From the NCBI GenBank assembly GCA_964434955.1, contig CAYSXI010000113.1, positions 1-17,041 of the forward strand: 17,041 nucleotides of DNA, in the 5' to 3' direction. Position numbers and translations under genes: made by a program. Of the stretch, positions 1-5,836 are shown piece by piece. Every line of letters starts with the position of its first letter. Within the stretch, counting starts at the first letter, position 1. Origin of the DNA: JANQLU01 sp964434955. Lineage in GTDB: Bacteria > Planctomycetota > Planctomycetia > Pirellulales > Pirellulaceae. The notes under the pieces were generated by a model. The model did not search any database. It saw nothing but the letters and a program-made list of their open reading frames with translations, and was not told the DNA's origin.

Positions 1-747
1 ATCCAAACAGGCTTCGTCACTATCGTATTTATTATCTGTTACGCCTGAAATCTCACAATGGGTAGAAGCCCCACCAAGTGTTTCATTATCAATTACTTCC
101 CCTAAAGCAGCTTTTACCAAATAAGATCCTGCTAAAAAAATAGACCCTGTTTTATCTACGATAAGTGCTTCATCAGACATAATAGGTAAATAAGCACCTC
201 CTGCGACACAACTTCCCATAATAGCAGCTATTTGTATGATTCCCATAGAAGACATTTTTGCATTGTTTCGAAACTGCCTCCCAAAATGCTCTTTATCTGC
301 AAATACTTCTGATTGCATAGGTAAAAATACGCCTGCACTATCTACCAAATAGATGACGGGAAGCCTGTTTTCCATTGCTACTTCCTGAGCTCGCAGGTTC
401 TTTTTCGCGGTAATAGGAAACCACGCGCCTGCTTTCACTGTGGCATCATTAGCTACAATAACACATTGCCTGCCCTTAACATAGCCTATTCCTGTAACTA
501 CACCACCACTGGGACAGCCTCCATATGCTTCATACATTTTTTCTCCTGCGAAGGTTCCTATCTCAAGAAAATCAGTATCAGTGTCTGTTAAATAAGCAAT
601 TCGCTCTCTTGCTGTAAGCTTTCCTTTTTTATGATGAGCAGCTACTTTCTTTTCTCCACCTCCCAAATATACTTTTTCGCTATTTCTTTTCAATTGAAAA
701 ACCAACTGCTTGTAAGCATCTTCATTTTTATTAAATTCAATATCCAT
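1..747 (-). CDS. Acyl-CoA carboxylase, carboxyltransferase (beta) subunit, partial
   Basis: This frame is open from the ATG at 745-747 to the window edge (249 residues), so the C-terminal half lies outside. Carboxyltransferase subunits of this family move CO2 from carboxybiotin to an acyl-CoA in the cytosol. Residues about 29-50 carry GGGEKK followed by GKLTARERI, the usual N-terminal signature. A later stretch with GSCVAGGAYLP and MSDEALIV belongs to the crotonase-fold oxyanion and acyl-CoA region, and most resembles methylcrotonyl-CoA carboxylase beta subunits (leucine breakdown). Propionyl- or geranyl-CoA carboxylase is possible. No Shine-Dalgarno sequence is visible, which is normal for Bacteroidota. 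The VOC gene lies 28 bases upstream on the same strand, probably in the same operon. AT-rich composition and codon use are unlike everything right of 1,060. Confidence 0.85.
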   Translation of the reverse strand, partial: MDIEFNKNEDAYKQLVFQLKRNSEKVYLGGGEKKVAAHHKKGKLTARERIAYLTDTDTDFLEIGTFAGEKMYEAYGGCPSGGVVTGIGYVKGRQCVIVANDATVKAGAWFPITAKKNLRAQEVAMENRLPVIYLVDSAGVFLPMQSEVFADKEHFGRQFRNNAKMSSMGIIQIAAIMGSCVAGGAYLPIMSDEALIVDKTGSIFLAGSYLVKAALGEVIDNETLGGASTHCEISGVTDNKYDSDEACLD

Positions 748-775
748 CTAATAATCAAGTATTTGTTGTTAAAAT

Positions 776-1064
776 TTATGTAATAAATGTTGTTAACTCT
801 ATACAATAGTCATCCGGATCCCGAAGATAAATAGAGTGATACGTTGTATGGTCCTGAAATACAAAAGCAATCCCTTTATTATTTAAATCTTTCTGTATCT
901 CAGAAAAATCTTCTCGGTCAACATTAAAGGCTATGTGGGGCGTAACCGTATGACGGTTTGGAGGCATAGGAAATGGATTACCCGATTGAGAAGGGAAAAG
1001 AGCAATACCCGAGTCACTTTTATAAGCTAACATCATCACAGGATAAGAGCCCCATGCATTTTCC
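776..1064 (-). CDS. VOC family (glyoxalase/bleomycin-resistance fold) protein, C-terminal part
   Basis: About 96 residues of a VOC protein, ending at a TAA at 776-778. Seen: a strand with SYPVMMLAY, then DSGIALFP, then TPHIAFNV with a histidine in the usual metal-ligand place, then YLRDPDDYCIELT with the usual glutamate ligand. This is the second beta-alpha-beta-beta-beta module of a lactoylglutathione-lyase-like protein; substrate unknown. The frame continues right of about 1,064 to an ATG at 1222, but that part is an out-of-frame reading of a TonB receptor gene and is not VOC-like. The true N-terminus (roughly 30-40 residues) is therefore missing, replaced at the junction. It precedes the carboxylase gene by 28 bases on the same strand. 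Confidence 0.7.
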
Positions 1065-1068
1065 TGAA
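1055..1068. other. Junction between Bacteroidota-like and planctomycete-like DNA
   Basis: Left of here the DNA is AT-rich with Bacteroidota-type genes; right of here it is clearly GC-richer with planctomycete genes. A VOC gene coming from the left and a TonB receptor gene coming from the right, both on the minus strand but in different frames, stop making sense as proteins within the same dozen bases. No insertion sequence, tRNA, integrase, target duplication or long repeat is present. The exact base cannot be fixed because a few bases fit both genes, as expected for a microhomology join. Most likely an assembly or whole-genome-amplification chimera; a real illegitimate recombination is the less likely alternative. 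Confidence 0.8.
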
Positions 1069-1901
1069 ACTCGCCAGTTAATTCCGGCTGGCGTCTGGCC
1101 GCCCACGCGCATTCCAATAAACCCAAGCGCTTCGTTACCTCCGCCAGCTTCCGCAAAGAAACCTCGTGTATCGGCCGAGCTTTTGGTGATGATGTTAATG
1201 ATTCCATTGACGGCGTTGGCACCCCACATCGAGCCCCCCGGTCCGCGGATGACTTCGATTCGGTCGATGTCGTCCATCAGAACGTCGACCGAATCCCAGT
1301 AAACACCGTTGAAGGTTGGCTGGAAAACGGCGCGTCCGTCAACTTGCACCAGCAGACGTTTCGCGAAAAGATCGCCGAAGCCACGCGACGTGATCATCCA
1401 CGTATTGTTCGAGTACTCGGCAACCTGGAGCCCGGGAACCATTCGCAACAAGTCGGGAATCGTCCTCGCGCCGCTCCGCCGGATTTGTTCGCTGGTCAAA
1501 ACGTAAACCGCTGCCGGCGAGCGACCAATTGTACTTTTCTGTCGGGATACCGTGGTTACTTCCAGGTTGAAATCGGGCGCTGCGACTTTGGTTGTTGCCA
1601 GCGACTCGATGCTTGAGTCGAGCAGACTGTCGAGGTCGTCACCTTCTTCAGCCTTTTTTTCGGTATCGTCTTTGGAAACCGAATCCTGCGGCTCCTGGGT
1701 CGCCGGGGACTTTTGCGAGATGCCGAAACGGTTGACCACCGGTGGAACCGTATCGCTGATCAGGAACGGCCGACTGGTTTCCTTCCGGTAACTGGCCGTG
1801 TTGGCGGGAACGCGAGTCTGAGATTCTGCCTCCCGGGAAAAGAGTGTCACCAAAAAGATTGGCAATAAGAACCAAACAACGGTTTCAAGTTTATGATCCA
1901 T
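1059..1901 (-). CDS. TonB-dependent receptor, N-terminal fragment (signal peptide and plug domain)
   Basis: Starts at ATG 1899-1901 with AGGA 7 bases upstream. Residues 1-28 look like a signal peptide, with a hydrophobic run WFLLPIFLVTL. Residues about 29-110 are a low-complexity linker rich in D, E, S and K. A TonB-box-like stretch FNLEVTTVS follows, then a plug domain (about 128-245) with VYVLTSEQIRRSGART, LLRMVPGLQV, SRGFGDLFAKRL and the hallmark DIDRIEVIRGPGG, then NGIINIITK. The first barrel strands are visible up to about residue 281, after which the gene is lost at the junction near 1,060; a complete receptor would need about 400-600 more residues. Such proteins sit in the outer membrane and take up large or scarce substrates using ExbBD-TonB. 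It is divergent from the sulfatase, so a glycan-related substrate is possible but not shown. Confidence 0.85.
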
Positions 1902-2220
1902 TGAACTGTCCTGCCCGACAAATTCTCAGCACCCGGCTGATCTAATTCACCTTTCCATGGTTCCCATCAATTCATTCGGTTGACGAGTCGTCGCGCATCC
2001 CCTCTGCGCAATGATGGAAGTACCTGAACGGTATCGGAATCGACAATCGTTCTCTTGATGCTCGAATGAACGGATTCAAAATTCAGTCGTTTCGCCGGAT
2101 TTGGAGAAGAATCAAAGAAGCTTGCGAAGTTTAGGCAGTTTCGATTCGTGTAAATTGGGAATATGCTATTGGAAACGTTTTCCCACTACCAGCAACACTT
2201 TGATAGCAACTGGATGGTTC
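1902..2220. other. Divergent intergenic region, TonB receptor / sulfatase
   Basis: About 319 bases without a convincing gene, separating the minus-strand receptor from the plus-strand sulfatase. It must hold both promoters. A possible plus-strand pair is TTGATG at 2055-2060 and AAAATT at 2078-2083 with a 17-base gap, but the match is poor and I do not call it. The only clear structure is the palindrome-like site near 2171-2183, listed separately. The sulfatase frame stays open upstream to a TTG at 2101, but that stretch does not look coding. Confidence 0.5.
2171..2183. promoter_or_regulatory. LacI-type operator-like palindrome upstream of the sulfatase
   Basis: GGAAACGTTTTCC has a perfect 8-bp core (AAACGTTT) centred on CpG, with G/C-matched flanks, the general shape of LacI-family operators. 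It lies 37 bases before the GTG start. It resembles, but is not identical to, the GAAACCGGTTTC site at 5558-5569, so control by the same regulator is only a suggestion. Confidence 0.3.
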
Positions 2221-3927
2221 GTGAAAAAGCAATTCAACTTTGGAATTCTGTGGCTCATTATTGTCGGAATGCTTCATGGCTTTGCGACTGATGGGCTGGG
2301 CGATTCGACCGCAAAAGACACAACGGATCAAGCGAAGCGCCCAAATATCTTGGTGATTCTCGCGGACGATCTCGGCTACTCGGACATCGGTTGCTACGGC
2401 AGCGAGATCAAAACACCGAACTTGGATGCGTTGGCAAAAGACGGTGTTCGTTTTTCTCAGTTTTATAACACCGGTCGGTGTTGGCCGACCCGTTCCAGTT
2501 TGTTGACCGGTTACTACGCGCAGCAAATCGGTCGCGACAAGATTCCGGGCCTGAAGAATGGCGGGGCTCGCGGGCAACGACCCCAGTGGGCGCCGCTCTT
2601 GCCCGAGCGACTCAAGCCCCAGGGCTACCGTTGTTACCACAGTGGCAAATGGCATATCGATGGCGCAGTCTTACGCGGTGGATTCGATAAGTCGTATCGA
2701 CTCAACGACCACGATCGCTTCTTTTCACCGAAAAACCACCTCAAAGACGACCAAAAAATGGCGGCGATCCCTCGCGGCAAAGGTCACTATTCGACGACCT
2801 TCATTGCCGATCACGCAATTGAATGTCTGAAAGATCACGCCAGCCAACATGCGGATAAACCTTTCTTTCAATACGTCGCCTTCATCGCGCCGCATTTTCC
2901 ACTCCATGCCCCTCAGGAAGATATCGATCGCTACCGTGACACCTACATCGAAGGCTGGGAAAAAATTCGGGCTAAGCGATACAAACGAATTCAGGAGCTT
3001 GGACTTATCGGCAAGTCGGAGCTGTCGGAAGTCGAGAGAGAGATTGGTCCTCCCTACCATCGCCCCAAGGACCTGGAAATTCTGGGACCGAGTGAAGTCA
3101 ATCGACCGGTCCCTTGGGATTCGCTAAGTCCGGAACAAAAGAAATTTCAGGCAACAAAAATGGCAATCCACGCCGCCATGATCGATCGAATGGATCAAGA
3201 GATTGGTCGTATTTTGAAGCAAGTGGAGTCCATGGGGCAAACCGAAAATACGCTCGTTGTGTTTCTTTCCGATAATGGAGCGAGCGCGGAAATCATGGTT
3301 CGAGGTGACGGGCATAAACGCGAGGCGGCCATGGGGTCTGCTGACTCCTATCTTTGCCTCGGTCCAGGTTGGTCCAATACCTCCAACACCCCATTTCGGC
3401 GACATAAAACCTGGGTCCACGAAGGTGGAATCGCGACGCCCATGATTGTTCGTTGGCCGCAAGGCATCAAATCAAAAGATCAAATTCGGCATGCGCCAGG
3501 ACATGTGGTCGACTTGGCCCCGACGTTTCTTGAACTGGCACAATTGAACGCGAGTCCCGTCTCCAATGGTTCGAAATTTCCCGGCCAAAGCCTCCTGTCA
3601 AGTTTCGAGAGCGATACAACGACCGACCGAAACGCAATCTGGTGGGCCCATGAAGGACACCGAGCCATTCGCCTGGGCGATTGGAAACTCGTTGCATCCC
3701 GCGGCGAAGAGTGGGAATTGTTCGACTTGGGCAGGGACCGAGCGGAAACTTCCGATCTTTCCAGCCAATACCCGGAAAGAGTAAAACAGTTGGCCAATCT
3801 ATGGAAGAAACACGCGAATGAGTTTGCGGAAAAACTGGCTGAAGAAAGACCAGGCAAGAAGTCAAAAAACAAGCCTGGTAAAGAATCGAAAAACAAGCCG
3901 GGCAAGAAGTCAAAAAACAAGTCATGA
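2221..3927 (+). CDS. Type I (formylglycine-dependent) sulfatase, exported
   Basis: About 568 residues, starting at GTG 2221: this start gives a normal signal peptide (KKQ then FGILWLIIVGMLHGFA), while the longer reading from TTG 2101 adds 40 residues with no signal character. Motifs in order: PNILVILADDLGYSD (metal-binding Asp pair, about 49-50); CWPTR at 87-91, the C-x-P-x-R sequence whose cysteine becomes formylglycine, followed by SSLLTG; SGKWH; FLSDNGA, the later Asp-Asn metal ligands; and a C-terminal HEGHRAIRLGDWKLV subdomain typical of arylsulfatase A-like S1 enzymes. It would hydrolyse a sulfate ester outside the cytoplasm after maturation by a formylglycine-generating enzyme, which is not in this window. 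Substrate not readable. The tail is a lysine-rich triple repeat and the stop overlaps the next gene by ATGA. Confidence 0.92.
   Translation: MKKQFNFGILWLIIVGMLHGFATDGLGDSTAKDTTDQAKRPNILVILADDLGYSDIGCYGSEIKTPNLDALAKDGVRFSQFYNTGRCWPTRSSLLTGYYAQQIGRDKIPGLKNGGARGQRPQWAPLLPERLKPQGYRCYHSGKWHIDGAVLRGGFDKSYRLNDHDRFFSPKNHLKDDQKMAAIPRGKGHYSTTFIADHAIECLKDHASQHADKPFFQYVAFIAPHFPLHAPQEDIDRYRDTYIEGWEKIRAKRYKRIQELGLIGKSELSEVEREIGPPYHRPKDLEILGPSEVNRPVPWDSLSPEQKKFQATKMAIHAAMIDRMDQEIGRILKQVESMGQTENTLVVFLSDNGASAEIMVRGDGHKREAAMGSADSYLCLGPGWSNTSNTPFRRHKTWVHEGGIATPMIVRWPQGIKSKDQIRHAPGHVVDLAPTFLELAQLNASPVSNGSKFPGQSLLSSFESDTTTDRNAIWWAHEGHRAIRLGDWKLVASRGEEWELFDLGRDRAETSDLSSQYPERVKQLANLWKKHANEFAEKLAEERPGKKSKNKPGKESKNKPGKKSKNKS
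3850..3921 (+). repeat. Three tandem 24-bp repeats coding a lysine-rich C-terminal tail
   Basis: Three in-frame copies, at 3850-3873, 3874-3897 and 3898-3921, encode PGKKSKNK, PGKESKNK and PGKKSKNK at the very end of the sulfatase. Copies one and three differ by few bases; copy two has one residue change. The tail is strongly basic and probably unstructured, and could bind an anionic (sulfated or acidic) glycan or envelope. The repeat ends three bases before the start codon of the next gene. Copy number could vary by slippage. Confidence 0.85.
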
Positions 3928-4703
3928 ATATTCCCACGACCGATTACAGGCTGGTCAATCCCGTTGGCCAGCCGGAGCTCCACTTCAAGCGTGGATACGT
4001 GCTGACTTATGCCATCATGCTCTTGGTTTCAACGATCATTTTGGCGATCTGTGCATCTGCAGCGACTTTCAATATTTTCATGCTGGGGTTATCCCAGTCC
4101 AACCCTGATCAAGCCGCCGTCGGTTGCTGCATCGGTTGCCTGGTGATGCTGGGCGGCTCCGTTGCTTTTGTATTCAACTTTTTGCTGGTGGCCACGATCT
4201 ACCTGGTTACATTCATTTTTTGGGGAATCGCAAAGTTTCGATACGATATCTTTCCCAACGCTACGTTGATTTTGCTTGGATTTTTCAGCCTGGTTCTGTT
4301 TGTGGCCGGTGGATTTTTGACGGAACAAGCTAACTCACAAAGTTCGGAGCAGGAGGCCATGATCGGCGGTAGCCTCATGTACCTGGCCATGGCATTTTTC
4401 TTTGCCCACCTCATCCCGATTTCGTTCCTGATTAGCGGCTGGCAGAACCGGGTTCAGATCTTCGGGATCCGATATCTTGGCCCCATTGTGACCGGCTTGG
4501 CTTCGGCCAGCCTTTGCATTGGGATTGCTTTTGTTGTTTGCGTGGCCATTGGACTTTTGGAAAACCAGGAGACGGCACCCGTCATTTCCGGGATCGCGAT
4601 GATTTTTGCAAGCCTCTTCTACCTGATTGCAAGCGGGATCCTGACCTATGGGTGTTTCGCCTTTTCAAGTCGCTGGAGACAGAGGCAGTTGGGGCGCATC
4701 TAG
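3924..4703 (+). CDS. Six-helix integral membrane protein of unknown function
   Basis: 259 residues. The ATG at 3924 overlaps the sulfatase stop in the ATGA arrangement, with no Shine-Dalgarno sequence, which suggests translational coupling. A short polar N-terminus (about 24 residues) is followed by six hydrophobic segments: about 25-50, 66-92, 107-130, 145-170, 183-210 and 218-246. There is a cysteine cluster (GCCIGC) at the start of the second segment and a basic C-terminus (SSRWRQRQ). I do not recognise a family and see no catalytic motif or transporter signature. Co-translation with an exported sulfatase hints at a role connected with it, but nothing in the protein shows this. It ends 67 bases before the shared terminator. 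Confidence 0.75.
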   Translation: MNIPTTDYRLVNPVGQPELHFKRGYVLTYAIMLLVSTIILAICASAATFNIFMLGLSQSNPDQAAVGCCIGCLVMLGGSVAFVFNFLLVATIYLVTFIFWGIAKFRYDIFPNATLILLGFFSLVLFVAGGFLTEQANSQSSEQEAMIGGSLMYLAMAFFFAHLIPISFLISGWQNRVQIFGIRYLGPIVTGLASASLCIGIAFVVCVAIGLLENQETAPVISGIAMIFASLFYLIASGILTYGCFAFSSRWRQRQLGRI

Positions 4704-4770
4704 ATGCCGGCAGCAAGGTGAGCTTGGACGTCTGCAGTTCTTCAAACGGCTGGCCGACGACAGCGCAAAA

Positions 4771-4796
4771 AAAGACCCGCACAAGGGCGGGTCTTT
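4771..4796. terminator. Intrinsic terminator between convergent genes
   Basis: A perfect 10-bp stem (AAAGACCCGC with GCGGGTCTTT) closes a 6-base loop. Read on the minus strand it is followed by a run of seven T, so it best serves the PEP-CTERM gene ending at 4829. Read on the plus strand the following bases (GGTTTCATTTT) are only moderately T-rich, so it may also stop the sulfatase/membrane-protein transcript less efficiently. Confidence 0.85.
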
Positions 4797-4828
4797 GGTT
4801 TCATTTTACTTGAGTGAGCCACTCGGTT

Positions 4829-5494
4829 TTACTTTCGTCGACGTCGGCGATCGACAAATCCAAGCATGCCAAGTGCACCGGCTACCAAGAAGCCAAAAGT
4901 CGTTGGCTCAGGAATGGTCACGGTGTTCAATTGGAAATCATCAAACCAAACCGCACCGCCGTCAAAGTTGCCGGCTGGTTGAAACACAATCGCTTTGACG
5001 CGAATGAACTGTGCTTCAACGGGAATGATCGCGTTTGGCGTTACCAGTTGGTTCCAGGTGTCTTCGGGCGAAGTCCAATCGACCAAATTGGAAACGTTGG
5101 TGCCAAAACCAAATTCTCCCAATCCGCCCGGATCGAACCAGGTGATTTCAATGAAGGCATTCATCGGAGAGCCGTCTGGGAACGTATCGCCACTTGGTGT
5201 GAATGCGAAGGCTTCCAAATTGATGGTGTCTCCAACCGAGTAATCAGTTCCATCGACGGCGATGTCCTGGAAAGCACCATTGAAGTTGTCGCCTCCGGTA
5301 AACTGACCAAAGACCTTCAACGCTTCGATTCCGTTTTGAGCGTTCTCATTGTTGTCTTGGAAACCGTTGTTGAACGTAATCCAATCCGAGCCTGGGTTGT
5401 CTTCGAACCCGGCGTCTTTCAGCACGTCTGCTCGTGCTGTTTGTGCAATTGCGAAGCAGAGCATCGCGCACATGAAAAACTTAAGTTTGCGCAT
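4829..5494 (-). CDS. PEP-CTERM sorting-domain exported protein, putative glycan-binding beta-sandwich
   Basis: 221 residues from the ATG at 5492-5494; upstream in-frame codons to 5611 lie in the promoter and are not translated. Residues 1-22 are a signal peptide (MRKLKFFMCAMLCFAIAQTARA). The mature part opens with LKDAGFED and ends with VWFDDFQL, the pattern of a galactose-binding-like/CBM4-9-type beta-sandwich. The C-terminus has PEP at 195-197, a hydrophobic helix and RRRRRK, the PEP-CTERM signal recognised by an exosortase (none in this window). The protein is thus sent to the envelope or released. It has its own strong promoter with two operator-like sites sharing the half-site near the LacI gene, so it is probably expressed with the sugar-use genes. 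Carbohydrate binding is inferred from fold resemblance only. Confidence 0.85.
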   Translation of the reverse strand: MRKLKFFMCAMLCFAIAQTARADVLKDAGFEDNPGSDWITFNNGFQDNNENAQNGIEALKVFGQFTGGDNFNGAFQDIAVDGTDYSVGDTINLEAFAFTPSGDTFPDGSPMNAFIEITWFDPGGLGEFGFGTNVSNLVDWTSPEDTWNQLVTPNAIIPVEAQFIRVKAIVFQPAGNFDGGAVWFDDFQLNTVTIPEPTTFGFLVAGALGMLGFVDRRRRRK

Positions 5495-5548
5495 CACAGA
5501 TATTCCCAAATCTAAGATAAGTGACCAATCGATCACCCGAACAATTCC

Positions 5549-5577
5549 CACGATCTGGAAACCGGTTTCAGATCGTG
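5549..5577. promoter_or_regulatory. Composite inverted repeat (operator) over the PEP-CTERM transcription start
   Basis: The inner core GAAACCGGTTTC (5558-5569) is a perfect 12-bp palindrome centred on CpG, as in LacI-family operators. It sits inside longer perfect 9-bp arms, CACGATCTG (5549-5557) and CAGATCGTG (5569-5577), which share their last base with the core so the two symmetries are half a base out of step. It covers the start expected from the -10 box at 5583-5588, so a bound repressor would block initiation. In RNA the arms could also form a 5' hairpin. Confidence 0.75.
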
Positions 5578-5582
5578 TCTCC

Positions 5583-5611
5583 ATAATGTGCAGAATCTGC
5601 CCAATTGTCAA
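5583..5611 (-). promoter_or_regulatory. Sigma-70-type promoter of the PEP-CTERM gene
   Basis: On the minus strand there is a perfect TTGACA (-35, 5606-5611), a 17-base gap, and CATTAT (-10, 5583-5588; four of six). Transcription would start near 5576, giving a leader of about 80 bases before the ATG at 5494. Operator-like palindromes lie on both sides. Confidence 0.65.
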
Positions 5612-5630
5612 GTTTTCTTAAAGAAAAAAT

Positions 5631-5642
5631 GAGACCGGTTTC
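5631..5642. promoter_or_regulatory. Second operator-like site upstream of the PEP-CTERM promoter
   Basis: GAGACCGGTTTC differs from the perfect palindrome at 5558-5569 by one base. It lies just upstream of the -35 box. The two centres are 73 bp apart, close to seven helical turns, so both sites face the same side of the DNA, a spacing that suits a looping or cooperative repressor. Confidence 0.6.
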
Positions 5643-5726
5643 AGTTGTTTTTTGTCCTGTTTTGGACGTTTTTGAGGGGGCGTTTGAGCGATTTTTTGAT
5701 CTCGCCTGCATTTAAAAGTTGCATTT

Positions 5727-5749
5727 TGAAACTTATGTACAAAGTTTCA
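5727..5749. repeat. Inverted repeat of 8-bp arms between the glycosidase and PEP-CTERM genes
   Basis: TGAAACTT (5727-5734) and AAGTTTCA (5742-5749) are perfect inverted arms around ATGTACA, which itself contains the palindrome TGTACA. No T-run follows on either strand, so it is a poor intrinsic terminator. Its TGAAAC ends echo the GAAACCG sites nearby, so it may be another protein-binding site. It lies in the 225-base gap between 5612 and 5836, which otherwise shows no gene. Confidence 0.5.
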
Positions 5750-5836
5750 GTCTTGGAATAACCCAGATGGAGACGCCGAAGAGGAATCAAAGGCCCCAAA
5801 GATCACGATCGAAGCATCGCAAAACCAACTTCACGT

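Noticed and set aside
776..1222. One uninterrupted minus-strand frame that reads as a 148-residue protein
   Set aside because: Its C-terminal two thirds are VOC-like, but its N-terminal third is an out-of-frame reading of the TonB receptor gene across the chimeric join, so it is not a real fusion.
2055..2083. TTGATG-17-AAAATT as the sulfatase promoter
   Set aside because: Both boxes match poorly and a pair this weak is expected by chance in 300 bases.
2101..2220. A 40-residue N-terminal extension of the sulfatase from a TTG codon
   Set aside because: The extension has no signal-peptide character and covers the palindrome at 2171-2183; the GTG at 2221 gives a clean signal peptide.
4814..5515. 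A 233-residue plus-strand frame
   Set aside because: It is opposite the PEP-CTERM gene, whose signal peptide, PEP motif and arginine tail are all intact on the minus strand.
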